Assembly (NCBI GenBank): GCA_022264855.1
Contig: JABYQU010000030.1
Location: forward strand, 1 to 64,000
Reading direction: 5' to 3'
Source: Lenzites betulinus
Lineage: Eukaryota > Basidiomycota > Agaricomycetes > Polyporales > Polyporaceae
Length of the DNA stretch: 64,000 nt
Of the stretch, positions 44,122-57,409 are shown piece after piece (position 1 is the stretch's first letter; every line of letters starts with the position of its first letter). The notes below the pieces were generated by a model, which saw nothing but the letters and a program-made list of their open reading frames with translations, did not search any database and was not told the DNA's origin. The position numbers and the translations under genes were made by a program.

Positions 44122-46504
44122 CACCATATGTTGTACCTATAATGTGTTACGAACCGTTTAGCTCCCGTAACCGTTTTACATTACGAACTGTCAGGGTTCG
44201 TAATGTGTCATAAAGCTCCGGGCAGCGCTCCGGGACCTGCCTTATTAGGCAGGCAGCCCCGGGCAGGCCTGTTATCCCCCCAGAGATAACAGATCTGTCC
44301 AAATCGGACTGATTACTTGCTTATCTCTTTAGATTAGCTCCTTAATCTCATCTCCCATGCCTCCTCCTGGCCTCGAAGCGCGGGCGCTTATTTCTCGTTT
44401 TGGTGCGTATCTCCTCCCCTTCTCTGGCTCATGGCTCACTCAATACCTACCCTATCTGGCTGTATCTGGGCTCATTCAAAAGGCGTTTTCAATGCGAATA
44501 ATCGTACGGAGCTTTGGAAGGGAACAGGTAAGCACTAATAAACTGTACACAGGTGGTAGTAGGGCGCTCCAAGCGACACTAAACGAGCAATATCTCGCTC
44601 GTTTCGCGTCGCGTGGACGCGCGAAAGGTCTCCCTGGAATTGTGTGCTCAGCACGGTTCCAGCGAGCCCTTGCGCGCGTGAATCGGCCCAGGCGTTCCCG
44701 CGATATGTGTGCTTCTCCTCGGCAGCAGCATATCCTGGAACATCTGGGCTATTCTTCCTCTATTTCACTTCGCACTGGGCTAGTATTCTGTATACATGCA
44801 TTACTGATGTACTCTAGCATGTTCCATGCGCAAGAAGCCCGCCACTTCAGCCAGGGAGTGTGTGCTGTGTTCATCTACAGCCACTCTCTCTGGCTGATAA
44901 CCTCTCCATAACCCCGGCTATTTCCATGCAAAGTATATCCCCAGAAAGTGGCTGTAAACCGCTTTCTGGTGATGTACTTCATGCAGGGATTGGACCACTG
45001 CAACTACATGGAACATACACTCACTTCCTGAGCACCCACCCCCTTCCATTCATACACCTTCCCCTGTGACGTCTCAGTAGCATCCCCAATATGTTCTTAG
45101 ACACATATAATATATTTCTCCCCTCCTCATATGCTCCTATAGGTATGCAACAGTGTTTGAAGTCAAAAAAAGCGACTTGATCTTCTGTGATCAACAAATG
45201 TATCATATCTCGGTCAAAAACGGTCGTATCACTATACCGTTTCTTTCAACATGTTCGTCTTGTGTGCGCGAACAAAATGGTGCTATTTTCATCGTAATCG
45301 GCCGTGAACTCGTATGTACAAAGTCTTATCAGTGTCTGCCTTTGGTACTTGATCTCAATTGATCTAGGCCTGTGATAATAAAACGAAGTGTGCCGTTGTA
45401 TTGAGGGCATCCACCCGAGCCAAATGCACTTTGAATCATAATATTTGGTGGGGAACCGGCCGAGCAATGAGGAAACTATTGGAAGGGATTGGCTTGAGTG
45501 AGTGCATAGCTGTGTACTGTAAGACGCTGTAAGACGCGTCTTACAGTCCCGGGACAGTGGTAAGTACTATGTGGGTATGTTCTCACTCCTGAGCTCATAC
45601 CTCAACCAGTTCTTCGCCGATTCACATCGTTCTTTTTTCATTTGTTAGCTACATACGACGGCTACAATATCCGGGTGTTAACATGGCAGTAGGTGGTCAT
45701 GAAGGGCGCCCACAGCGCAGGTAGTGGTGAACATATAACTTAAATATATTCTTCATCTGACGTCGAGGCATCTTGAAACATTGTACATACATACATATAC
45801 ATGCAATACATGCTATTAGAAGGACAGCGCCGGCGTAGATTCATAGGGTGATGAAGGATGATGTAGGGAGAGGATGGGGGGGTGGCCTGAACCTTGCATT
45901 GGGACGTCCTATTGTGCTGTTGGTTGGGTGCTTTGAGAGTCTTGTTCCTCTCTTATGCTTATATAGTAGCTGTGGAAAAAATCTCAGCGGAATACAACAT
46001 GATCTGGGGGATACATCAGCCAACTGCTTCCAGCCATGCTGCTCCCGAGGAGGAGCACGCATATCGCGAGAACGCCTGGGCCGATTCACGCGCGCAAGGG
46101 CTCGTTGGAACCGTGCTGAGCACACGATTCCAGGGAGACCTTTCGCGCGTCCACGCGACGCGAAACGAGCGAGATATTGCTCGTTTAGTGTCCCTTGGAG
46201 CGCACTAGTAGCACTGTATACAAATGATTAGTACTTACCCTTTTGCCCTGATTCCTGTATACGATTATTCTCCTTTAAAACGCCTTCTGAACGCGCCTAG
46301 ATATAGCCAGATAGAGTGGGAAATGAGGAAGCTAGTGAGGGAAGAAGGAGGATGAAGTGCGCACCAGAACGAGAAATAAGCGCCCGCTTTCCGAGGCTAT
46401 TGGTGCGGGAGGAGGCGCGGGAGATATGATAAGGGATACAATCTAGAAAGATAAGGACATAATCAGTTAGATCTGGGCAGACCTGTTATCTCTGGGGAGA
46501 TAAC

Positions 46505-46996
46505 CACCTGATCATCACAGATAACCCGGCTAATAAGCTTGTCATAGTACCCCCCTATGACAGGCTAATACGCTCCGAATGCCCTGCAGCGTCATACTGC
46601 CAGTATAACGGCAGACTGCCGTTCTCCCTTCCCTCGTTGAGTAAGATGTCTCCCTCCCCTTATACGGTAGTATGTCGCAGTCCTGCTGATAACGAGATCT
46701 ACTAGATCTCCGCTGATCAGATCACTCCCGCCGGCGTTGAGTACGCCACGCGCCTCTCGGCCGCCTCGGCAAGCCGCTCCCGCCGGCGCTCCAGCCCCTC
46801 GCGGCGCCGACGCGCTCCTGCTCGCTGTCGTCGACGACGTCTACGCTGTTCCCCCCGTACCTCCCGCCCATCGTGTCCGTTCCCTCCCGTTCTTTTTGCA
46901 TTGAGCTTCTATTGTATGCGCGAGAAGGACTGTACTGTACAACAAGCCATACACGTCGCACTACACTGTGCCCCTTGGACTTGTATGTTTCGAACG
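46505..46996 (+). repeat. Left terminal inverted repeat of T5
   Basis: Matches 57410-57899 inverted, starting CACCTGATCATCACAGATAA. There are small differences near 46560 and an extra CCGGCG-rich insertion around 46725-46785 compared with the right repeat. Confidence 0.85.
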
Positions 46997-48322
46997 GCAG
47001 GCGCTTACTGTTAATAGTGTACAAGTAGCCCGGTTACTCCCGCTCCTAGCTCTGCCCTTACCCGTCTCCGCCCGCCGCTCCTGCCCGCCGCCCCCTTTGC
47101 CCGCCCATCTGCCCAACTGTCCGAGTGCGTCCCGCCGTCTGCCCGCCCGCCGCCTTCCTCCCTTCCCGCCGCTTATACACGCTGACCCTGTCTGTAGATA
47201 GTGGGTGGCCCGACGCCTGCTTGCTATGTAAGAGCGTCGGGCACAGTGAGATGCCGGGATGCCGGTTCAATCATTTCCAGGCACCCTTCGCCACGAGCCC
47301 TCTCCGCCGCTCCGAGTCCTCCCACCTATATGACCTGCTGCGCCCGCCTCCCCGCTGCCTCTTCCCCGCCCCCTCGCTCCCACTCGCTCGCCTTCTCCCT
47401 GTCCAGCTCGCTCGCCCGCCGTCCCCCCTTGTTGAAGTAAGTGGTAATTCGTGCATCATCCGCAGGTATCTAACGTTGTGCGCGCGGGTTCAACATGACA
47501 ACCGCGCGATCGATAACATCATCGCTCAGGCACGGAGCCCCAAGCACCCGACATATCAGACATCCCGTTCCCGACGTCTGCCGCTTCCCCGCTGCCCTCC
47601 TATCACTGAACTTACACCTACCGAGCCACTCGTTACACAGATCCTCTAAACCAGACCCCGCGTTTGCAAGGTACAGCATATCCTTGCAGCCCGACACCTT
47701 CCTATGAACTTAAGAGATGTAAACATTAATAGATATTGTCGTTGCCATCACGCGTTGCCATACGTCCGATGGTCGGTCGCGTTGCCATACGTCCGATGGT
47801 CGGTCGCTTTGCCATATGTCCGATGGTCGGTCGCTTGGCGCACCTGCGCTCCCTTCTTCTCGGCCAGTGCAATGGTGTACAAGTAGATATGTTAGATGAT
47901 TCATATGGACGCTGAATAGACTCAATGTATAGTATTTGGGGGATATGACGCAGAGAATACACTATTGTGTAATGTTCTACAGTGTGTACCACAGGACAAA
48001 GGTGTCTGATGACATCGATGATGTGCCAAGCCTTCAGTGTGGTCTGGATCCTCCATCGCGCGACATCAGCGAGATTATCACTACTTAGGCACACTTCTCC
48101 AACACAATTTGGGCACCGGTAACACCATGCCACACATGCATACACAAGAACAAGGGCAGGGTATTGACCATTGGGAACACTAGCATAGCACGGCAATACA
48201 TGATTGTAATCTAACTGAGCTAGATGATAGACGAGGCCTTCCATATTAATCAAGCCACGAGGAACTATTGCCCGGGATTTAGCCACATCACACGTCAATG
48301 TAGCATTGTTGACATACCTGAT
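46997..48322. other. Non-coding region of T5 left of the HMG-box-like gene
   Basis: No convincing gene. C+T-rich to 47450. A block near 47205-47275 (GCTATGTAAGAGCGTCGGG, GATGCCGGGATGCCGG) resembles, inverted, 57240-57300 near the other end, so the inverted repeat continues in diverged form. Open frames here lack exon logic and one (about 47726-48298, minus) runs into the tandem repeat; I do not call it a gene. Confidence 0.5.
47754..47834. repeat. 27-bp tandem repeat, three copies
   Basis: Units GTTGCCATACGTCCGATGGT plus CGGTCGC at 47754-47780, 47781-47807 and 47808-47834. The third differs at two or three bases. A partial fourth may precede it at 47741. Confidence 0.85.
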
Positions 48323-50230
48323 CTACACCTCCGTGGACTTGCCGTCGCCGGTCTTCGATTTCTTGCGCTTGCGGGAGCCTTCAGCTCCTGCGTCAGCCTT
48401 CTTCCCTTGACGCGGCTTGCGCGGACGTTTCCCAACAGCAACCGAGCGACCGCTCGCGTTGGTGACGACATCCATCGCAATGAACGTCATGCCCGCACGA
48501 GCTTGAGCACGGGTAGAACCTGTCGAGCTTGAAGGAGCTTGGACATCGCCGGCCGGGGTGGTAGGTACCGACGTTGTGATGCCGCCTGCGTTGGCTTTGG
48601 GGTGTAAGCTGGTGGCGGCAGCATGCGAGCCTGAGGCCATGGTAGCGGGAATGGCGGCGGCGGTCGAGGTAGCGGCGGTCGAGGTAGCGGCGGTCGAGGT
48701 GGCGGCGGTCAAGGTGGCGGCGGTCGAGGTGGCAGCAGTCGAGGTCGTAGTGGTCGAGGTGGCGTCGGTCGAGGTCGTCGCGGTTGAGGTGGCGGCGACG
48801 TCCGTGACGAGAGCTCCATCTGAGGTCGACGCAGGCGTGAGCGTTGGAGCCGTCAAGTCCGCGCCTGATTCCACACCGTTGCCAGAGCCGTCAGAGGTGG
48901 ACACGGGACCAGCGCAAGCTTTTGCCTTCCAGACGGCCCATTCCTCGTCGCTCAAAGAGCGGAAACACGCAGAGCCGGTGGTGAAGGCTTGGATCAGCGT
49001 TTCGAGTTCTGGGCGTGAACAGATGTCGCCTGGGGCACAGAAACGCTTGAGTGGCCAGTTATCGAGCACTACCCCGAACTTCATGGTGATGCGGGAGTCG
49101 AAGTTGAGGTAGGCCATGCGGTTAATGGCCCCGCGCATGCACGTGTCCTCTGCTTGTGCTATAGTTGAGTGATGTGTTACACACACATGCAGGATACTTA
49201 CGAAGCTTCTTGTTGATGAGAGCGGCCGCTTCTTGTTTCAGCTTCAGCAGACCCTGCACATAGTTAAATGCGATGCCTGTGTTGTGCCATGTCAGCGTGT
49301 ACCGAGTGTCGGTCTCTCAGACGATGAGTGACGTACCTTGCATCCCAGAGAGACAGAAGCTCTCGAGTTTCATGACGAACTTGTCGACGGATAGTTTCGT
49401 CTGGTAAGTAATGAACTCCACGAGACGATCGTTCGACCAGAAGGTGAATGGCGCGTTGTATGAGCCGGTGTCGGAGCGGACGGCGAACAGGAGAATTTCC
49501 GTGCCTGTACGCATGTGCAAGTCCTCGAGCTGAACGAGGGAGCAGTGTAAGTCTTAGCAGCGTGGATGGCAATCAAGGGCTCACCTCGCGTTGGATGGAA
49601 CTCAATGTCGCGCAGGTGTCGTGGAAGGCTTGAATGGGAACCGTATGTGTGCCCTTCTTATGATTTTCATGCCGTTCATTCAGCTCGAGCAGAGCGTCTT
49701 CGGTAGCGTCCTCCTGCTCCTCCTTCGACATCCCCTTCCACATGTCAGCGATCTCCCTGGACACCTCGACGTTGGAGACTCGCAGGCGATCTTCGCCTTC
49801 AGGCAGCTCTACAAAGATCACTCAATCTCAGAGATGAAGTCGGACAGAGCAGCGCAGTCGACGTACCAGCGTTACGGCGCTGAAGCTCTTGAGATAGGTA
49901 TGCATTCCACCGGCTCGTCTTCCGCTGCCGGGACTTCAAGCGCGTCGACTGCATGATTAAACGATAATAGTACTCCGTGCTGTGCGTCTGGAACTCAGCG
50001 TGAAGCTTCTTCGCCGCATCCCAAACATCGTCGCGCACACGCTCTAGGGCGTCGTTGAGAGCCAGAGTACGCTCCTGGCGCTGGATTTTGAGCTGTGCCT
50101 TCTGTAGCGGTGTGAGGGTATTACCCTTCTTCGTACGGCGACGAGAGGACGTCCGCGTACGGGCTTTACCGCCCTTCTTGTTGGGCAGGCGTTGTACCCC
50201 ACCATCGTCGCCGCTGCGGTAGCGCACCAT
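48323..50230 (-). CDS. HMG-box-like gene in KDZ transposon T5
   Basis: Five exons: 50230-49867, 49808-49585, 49529-49337, 49276-49202, 49149-48323, totalling 1683 bases (560 residues), with GT..AG introns of 52-59 bases. The N-terminus is very basic (GGKARTRTSSRRRTKKGN). A segment split over exons 1 and 2 resembles an HMG box: SRWNAYLSQELQRRNA, then REIADMWKGMSKEEQEDATE. Next comes a compact region of unknown type (RTGTEILLFAVRSD, FTFWSNDRLVEFITY, FVMKLESFCLSGM). The last exon holds a 15-bp minisatellite encoding TSTAA-like units (about residues 345-400) and a Lys-rich tail (RKPRQGKK, RKRKKSK) that looks like a nuclear signal. A DNA-binding partner of the transposase is the natural guess. Confidence 0.7.
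48655..48800. repeat. 15-bp minisatellite inside the HMG-box-like gene
   Basis: About nine units of GCGGCGGTCGAGGTA with small changes, in frame, encoding Ala/Thr/Ser repeats on the minus strand. Confidence 0.8.
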
Positions 50231-50545
50231 TGCGGCGGTGTTCAGAGAGTCAAGGAAGAGAGTGTACTGAATAGAGGTGCTGTGTGTTGACCGACGACGC
50301 TACCAAGCAGCTGCACTATCTGGTAGAGTTTCTGTCAGCATTTCCAGCACCACCGTGACAATGAGGCCGAGGACGACGGCGATCGGTAGCACATGGAGAC
50401 TATCAGCCAGCAGGCACCGGGACTATCCTTGAAACACTGTGGCGGGATAATCACTCAAAAAATACGCTAAAGACAGGGCCCTTTGGTCCTTGAGATATAT
50501 TCGATCAGCTCCACGCGCCCCGAACCCCCGATTGCAAGACCTCCT

Positions 50546-51935
50546 TCACTGCGTCGACGCCCATATAGTTAGCAAACCCCAAACATACTCAGCTTCATTT
50601 ACCAGGAGTTGGAGGGGAGGGCGACCGACAGTCATGGCGAACTCGATGACGTTGGCACTCCAGATAAAACCCTGCAGCACGTACAACTGTTTCTCGACTG
50701 TCAGATTCTTGACGGAGAACCAGATGTCAAGTGCGACGCCAAGATTGAGGACGGGGATGATATCGGGGGCCGAGAGACTACCAGCGGGGCGGATAATTTG
50801 GCGTAGCTGATGGAAGATGGGGTGGGACGGTTCTTCCTCAGTGCCATCCTGGCCTTCGTCATCGGAGACATCGATCGCTGGAAAAAACATGTAAGCTAGA
50901 TATACAATCGAGACACGCTGACTCACAATACATGTCATGCGACATCTGGGCGAGATCGCTGGGTGCACGTGTTGGAGACGAACCACGCTGCTGGGCAAAG
51001 GATGGCGACGCGGGAGGGGGGAAGTGGCGCTGGATTTTCCGCGGCGTGAGAGGGGTTGTAGGTATCTTCGACGGTGCGAAGGGCATCGCAGACGCGGTCT
51101 TCATAGGCGACCCACTGCGCTTCACGGGGGAGCCGGAGCGGGACATGTTCATCTTCGAGGGCGAACCAGGGCGAGACGCGCTCATCTTCGAAGGCGAGGG
51201 AGGCGCGTCACCTGGGATCGCAGGGCTGGCGATGGTGGGTCCACCGCGGGTCCTGACACTCTCGCCACTCTTGTTAAACACCGGCTTCAAGTGGCGCTTT
51301 TCGAGCATCCAAATGAGCGCGTTGCCGAGCATATTGAAGCCCCGGTACTGTGCCTTCTTGCATCGCGTGAGTGGGCGTAGATAAACATTCCTAAGGCAAG
51401 GGAAAGACGTTAGCAATATAATCATAAGGCAGTAGCAGTAGTGCATACCAATCGAACCCGTAGTATATACCAGTTTGCGTGGCCACTTTCATAGCATAGA
51501 ACTTGTGCTCGCGGGGCTGCATGAAGGACCGCTGGACGTATGGGGCGTTCACGATGGCGTTGCGAAGGACTTCGGGGTTGTTGGGCCCCTGGATATCCCG
51601 AAGGATGTCATTGATACGATAGACCTGCTCGGCCAAAGTCTTGTCCCGACATACAATAACGATGGGTAGTAAGTCGATATGCTCCCCGAGCGCGATTCCA
51701 GGCGGTCTATGATATTCCGGTGAGCAGAGAATAAGCAAAGATAGTGCCATGTACAGTACCGAGTCTCGTGAATGCCTGGATGGACTCGATCGAGGACGAC
51801 GAAGTATGCTCCCGCCAGATAGAACGCATCGGCATGCTCCTCGTACGCCGCAGAGTCCTCGTACGCCCCAGGCTCCTCGGACACCCCAGGCTCCTCGTAC
51901 TCTTCTTTAGCCGTGGATTCGGCGAAGCGTGCCAT
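50546..51935 (-). CDS. Unknown gene with Ser-Pro-x-Lys repeats in T5
   Basis: Four exons: 51935-51760, 51706-51449, 51390-50927, 50877-50546, totalling 1230 bases (409 residues), with GT..AG introns of 49-58 bases. An acidic head (EEYEEPGVSEEPGAYED) leads into AYFVVLDRVHPGIHETRPPG, which faintly recalls the RNase H1 N-terminal fold (A-Y-x-V-V...PGI). Then a helical region (TLAEQVYRINDILRDIQG), YYGFDW, and a basic middle with Ser-Pro-x-Lys repeats (SPSKMSASRPGSPSKMNMSR), a pattern seen in minor-groove DNA binders. The C-terminal exon is hydrophobic and helical. No TET/JBP dioxygenase motif was found. Function unknown; DNA binding is a guess. Confidence 0.65.
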
Positions 51936-53097
51936 GATGAGGGTGCAGTGATGCAGGTCGACGGGCGGGGGAGAGTTGAGGGAGGGGAGATTAAGATGAT
52001 AGGTGATAAAGACTCACTGCGAGCGCCTCGTGCACGATCAAGTTAGTACCCCGCTACCCCGCAGTGTATGTCTGAAGACTTCGAGCTTGCACAGTGTCCA
52101 AGTAGCGGCGGGTCATTCTACTGAGGGGGCGTGTAGGGGGACGACGTGGCAGACAGAGAAGGAGGTCGAGCACTTACATAACACTTCGGCGTGTGGGAGT
52201 GGAAGCGGCGGGAGAAGCACATTCACTTCTTGATCAAGGTCTACCTGAAGCGCTGGATTAAACACTCGGCGGCGAGTGCTAAACCGGTCAGTCTTGAGTA
52301 ATATACGAGGTCTACAACGATAGCTCGACGCGGTGCTGTCAGGCATTCATATAATATCTATTTCTCATCTGTAACATGTCTTTTGAAGGTCGGTTTGTGA
52401 AAACCGTTCGCGCCGGTGCATAGCCAGTACACGAGTTGTATTGCAGTGCCACCGTCTCATGCATCTTGACTGCACGAATTAAACTTCATCTTCCAAGCCT
52501 CTGTGTGCAGCACTCGACCGCTTCAAATGACCACAACAGCAATATAATACGGAGACCATCATGAATATAACTTGACGTCGACAATAACGAAACTACATGT
52601 GACAGCGGTCCATGCGAGCAATCCATTCGAAGTACCGGGTGGCTGAGACCTCGAAATGCCCAAATTCGAGTGAGCTTGTAGCGCGATCGTTCGCAAGCAC
52701 TCAAATCGTATGCTCAATTTCATGCGAGCATAATGCGCTGCACGGTAGCGTACTCTAGCGTAGTATGGTACAGAGTATTCTGATACACGACAACATATTT
52801 TGTCATGTCTGAGGGAGAGGTGTCAGTTTGGGTGCATACTATGAGGCACCACTAGTCATGCGGATTGTCTGCGAGCGCACATTCATATTTTGTCACTCCT
52901 GAGCCTCGAAATCCATGCCGGCATTTGTATGAGTCTCCAGACTTGCAGATGAGTGGTACATCAATAAGACACACACCTCACCGCATGTAAATGTCCTGTG
53001 TTGGAGGAGTAGTACTCAGTACTCTGACATTGCCACATATCGTTGTATGTTCTCAATCAATGCAAAGGAGATGTGTTTTATATACTAGTACAAGCAG
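51936..53097. other. Intergenic region of T5 downstream of the transposase gene
   Basis: No gene could be assembled. Likely contains the promoter of the gene at 50546-51935 and the 3' end of the transposase transcript. The sequence becomes AT-richer from 52350. Confidence 0.5.
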
Positions 53098-56000
53098 CTA
53101 TACACCCAGAGTACCATAGAAGTCCGTCAGCGCCGTTAGCTCCCCTTGGACATCGTCATCCTCGATGTCCTCCTCTTCGACTTCCTCCATACCGCCAGTC
53201 CGGCCCACTGCCTCTGTCATTACAACATCTTGACGTGACATAGCTTGCTGGTCATCGTCGAACGGCAACGTAGGAGGCCCGCCAACACGCAGACCTGGCA
53301 TAGGGTTACCTGAGAAACCCTCCAGGGCGTACAGTGTCTTCAGCGACGTCAGCACATGAGCACTAGCTGCACGCCGACGAGTCGTGTACTCGAGCACGGC
53401 ACCGTACGCTAGGTCATTAGTACGGCGGAGATGCTCGAGGACCCGTGCGAACAATGCTTCTTCGTCATGGATCGAAGTATGTAGCCGCTGAGCCTCAAGG
53501 TTCACGGACGCGATCTCCTCATGAGCCCGCGCAACACGTCGTGCGCGTCGCACTGTCTCGCGGACAGCTGGCTGCGCCCACGGCTTGTCGCGAACATCAG
53601 CTCGTGTATCGTTCAACAGCTCGAACTCCTGGAGTAGATGATAGTGCGAGACCGTATCCCAGTCGAGCTTTGGCCGAGGCGGGTCGAGGGCAGTCGCCGC
53701 TATGTTGTATGTGATGATCGCGTTCCGGAGGGCACGCGAACGCGTCTGCATATTCTTGGCAATATGACGGCGCATCCGGTACCCTGAGAGGAATCAGCGA
53801 AGCAATAGCTACTCGAAAGACATATATCGGCGTACCTGTTTGCGATATGTTCATCTTGTGGAGTTCGAAGAGACGTTGCACGACAAGACGCTGGAGGTTT
53901 GAGAGAGCCCGCTGGTACTTGCGCGTTGCGACGTACTGTGCGACGCGTATGTAGTCCGCGTCGCCTGGCTGCCACGAGCTGGTGATGCCCAAGTGCACCT
54001 CCAGGTCGGCGACTTCGAGCATGAGAACTTTGCGACGGGCGTCGAGATACCGCCGGCTTGTCTCAATTTTGCGCGTCCGTGATGTCTCGGCCTCGTAGTT
54101 CGTAGGTCCCGCGTGAGGTGGCATGAAGGTGAGGTCGGGGGCCCCGTCAGCCGCTAGAAAACTTCTGTTTGCCCTCGCAAGTTGAGCGCTTATTACAAAA
54201 TTAGTACAGACACGTCGACATAGGAAGTACGCTCACGATATGGCCCGCAACTCCTGCAGTCCCTCGACGTACGCGATCTCGTGTAGGTCTTGCGAGGTTT
54301 CATTCCCCAGGGACCGTAGGTAGGCACGTTCGTCTGCCGCGAACTTTACGAGGTCTTCAGGCTTCAGAGCGAGTGACTTCATGGCCTCAGCGACGACGAT
54401 CCCCTGTTCGCGTATAATGCCCAGAGCCTGCCGATAGTTATCAAACAACATCTTCCCAAGATTGATGTACTTCTCTTCATCCCACTGCTGGTAGAATGCG
54501 TCGATCAAGACCCGCCGACGATATGCTGATGCATAACGGATCACAGGCGCTAGCTGGTTCGAGGCACTGAAGATCCGCTCCATCGTCTCCAGATCTTCAA
54601 GTCCCATGCCTTCGATACAGTTCGGATGGTGTTGAACCTGGCACGAGTACTCATGCGAGTACCCATGAAAGGCGTTCACACACATCCGAGAGCCTGCATC
54701 TTCGAACCGCTGGCTGAGGGAGCTTCGGCGGATCGTCGTGAGGAAGGAACAGCCAACGTCGTAGCCACACATGGTACGCTTGTCGAAAACGTCGAGTGCC
54801 TTCGCAATCGTGGCGAGAGGATAACGAGCTCTGATGACAGTGGTCAATAACGTGAATGAGCGTGTACATCATGACTTACAACTCCCCGCTTCGCACCATG
54901 TCGATGATCCACAGGATGAAGCCGTGGCGGCACGCACTCACAAACACTCCGGTCTCTTCGAATACATCCCACGAGCGTTTCTTGTCGTCCGACTGAGCAG
55001 CCTTCCAGTTTTTCGTGCACGTTGTGATTGTCGGGTCGCCATCGGTAGGATCGCCTTCTGCGCCCGTATCTTGGCTAGGTGACCCTTGTGGCCCGTTGTC
55101 GGTATGCTCGGTGGCAGGTAGTACGGGGTCTGGGGTCGAGTTACTGGTCGCAGAGGAGGAGGCGTCGGGCGCAGCGGAGGAAGCAGCAGGGACGGCACTG
55201 GTGGAGGGAGCGGCAGATGCAGGGGAGGGAGCGGCAGGCACGGCGGAGGGAGCGGCAGGCACGGCGGAGGGAGCGGCAGGCGTGGGGATAAGCACATCGG
55301 AGCCGGGAGGAAAGGCGTCATCACGACGCTGAACGGAAGGCGCATCCAGGCACGGACGGCCCAAGGGGAGCGCTGCAGAGTCATCGGACATATCTACATC
55401 GACGTCCAGACTGTCTAACCTATCACCATTGATGTCAGGTGACGAGGGACGTGCGTCCGACTGCCTTGTCTTCGAGTGAACCTCGTTCGCATACCCGTCG
55501 ACGAACCCCTGGGGGAGGTAGTAGTCGCTGTCGCTGAAGACCCTGTCGTCGCCCACCTTGCGACCCCCGAGCGGGCGCATACGCTTGAGAGAATTGTTCC
55601 CATCCATGCAGAATAAACGGGAGAACACCTGCACGGGTTCGCCCTCGAGCTATTCGATGATGATCAGTATAGATGATTGCATCATGGCACCGTAATCCAC
55701 CCACCTTGTAACAGCAAGCCGGACAACCATTGCGTGCTCGCCAGTCGGGGGAATCCCGTCCTAAGGCCCCCATCACGCGTTTCTTCACTGCACGTAGGAT
55801 GGCGAGGTATATGTCGAAGGCATCGGAGATTGCGTTGCGGACAGTCCGTCGGTAGGGGATCTGCAGGATGTCAGATAAGAGTGTGCCCACCGAGAATATG
55901 AAACCCACACTATAGTAGTAGCACACCAGCTTTGCGAAGGCTTCGAGACTGAAGGAGGCCTTGAATAAGCGGATACGCCGGAGCAGCTCCAGCGTCTGCA

Positions 56001-57058
56001 GTGAGATCGCCAGCGACGGAGTGACCGGGGTAGTACCAAGGTAGCCGTTGGCGACGAGAGCTTCTGCCACTGACAATGCGGAGTCCGAGGACACAGACGC
56101 TTGGGGAGACGTTGAAAAGATGTCAAAGACATCAATATCAAAGGAGAAGGTCGGCGAGGCGTTCGGCGTGGTATCTGATGATGGCGAACAGTGTTAGTGG
56201 ATGCAAGACATATACTGATAGCTTCCTGGCTCACCGGTGGCTCTCATAGATGCAGACGGACCATCAGGAGGCGGCGGGGAGCCAGCGGGGTCAGGGGCCG
56301 ACATAACCGGATCCACACGAGATGTCCCAGCGACCGAGGCAGATGTATCCCCCCGCGCTGACGAGTCCGAGCCGGGGGAGCCTTCACAAGAAGGTGTAGC
56401 TATGCCGTCATGTTGTGAAGCGGCGGTAGGAGGTTTTGTTGGCGTGGATGGGTAACGCCAACCGACGAAGGCGTCAACGAGCCGTGGCATCACTATGTTC
56501 CAATGGTGATCTTGCCGCTGGACCCGCTGACGCCACGTCCGCTTGTCCGACTGTTTGCGATACCGATGTCTGCAACGTCGAGAAATATAGATCAGGGATG
56601 CGCGCATACAGGAGGTACGCACGCGAACTCCAGGAGATGTTCCATCTCCTTATCTTCAACCTCCACACCATCCTCCATATCCTCCCATGCATCATCGTTG
56701 TCGTCATGCTGCTCTGTAGAGCCCATGTCGTCCCCATCGGGGGTTTGACCTTCTGCAGATACTGGTATGTCGACAGGAGCATCCCCACGGGCAGCGGACA
56801 GTACCTGCAGCGTTTCGTTGTCCAAACCTGTGCACAATCAGCTGATGTGTTGAGATATTCTCTACACATACACTCACCGGATATGTTCAGCTCGTACTGC
56901 TGAAGAGCCTTTGCATGCCGACGAGCCATCTCATCCGTACGAACGACATGGGAGCGAAAGGTCTTACGGGTAGGACCGCTGTTTCCATCCGTGCGACGAT
57001 AGGGCGTGGGTCCGGCGGTTCGAACAGCCTTGGTCGAGCGGGCCCGTGAGCTACCCAT
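53098..57058 (-). CDS. KDZ transposase
   Basis: Eight exons: 57058-56878, 56827-56623, 56569-56235, 56174-55705, 55649-54880, 54830-54237, 54164-53836, 53783-53098, totalling 3570 bases (1189 residues). Zinc-binding CPACCYK ends exon 4. The catalytic core follows: first aspartate in FCMDGNNSLKRM (exon 5), then, after a low-complexity Ala/Pro/Ser insert, the second in CGYDVGCSF and the glutamate in the HGYSHEYSCQVQHHPN..GMGLEDLETMERIFS block (exon 6), all typical of Kyakuja-Dileera-Zisupton enzymes. Exons 7-8 form a helical tail ending in an acidic stretch. The first 200 residues are basic, then acidic and disordered-looking. The enzyme would excise and insert T5 with 8-bp duplications. No stop or frameshift; core residues present. 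Confidence 0.9.
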
Positions 57059-57409
57059 CGCAGATCGAGACTTCAGGCCAGGATTGGAGGGGTATATGTT
57101 GAATGTTTAAAGCTTTAGAGGAGTCATAGGAGGAGTAGCAGCGTGAGCGTGAGAGACAGACAACAAGAAGACAGGCGCTGAAGGTTGCATGCTCACACGT
57201 GCACCTCGGGGTTGCCCGGGAGAGATAACCGAGCTCGGGGCGGCATTCCGGCATCCCGGTATCGTGCGCGCGACACTCCTACATAGCAGGCAAGGGTCGG
57301 CTATGTAGGAGTGTCGCTCTACACGGTATGTGCGTCGCCGAAGCGCACAATACGATGCACAAACGGCGGGTAGGTGGGGAGCGAGGGTGAGTGGGCGCCG
57401 GCAGGCGGG

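Noticed and set aside
47125..47649. 174-codon open frame in T5, plus strand
   Set aside because: It lies in C/T-rich inverted-repeat sequence and looks like the by-product of low complexity; no domain or splice logic.
47726..48298. 190-codon open frame on the minus strand next to the HMG-box-like gene
   Set aside because: It contains a CxxC pair but runs into the 27-bp tandem repeat and has no supporting context. Possible untranslated region.
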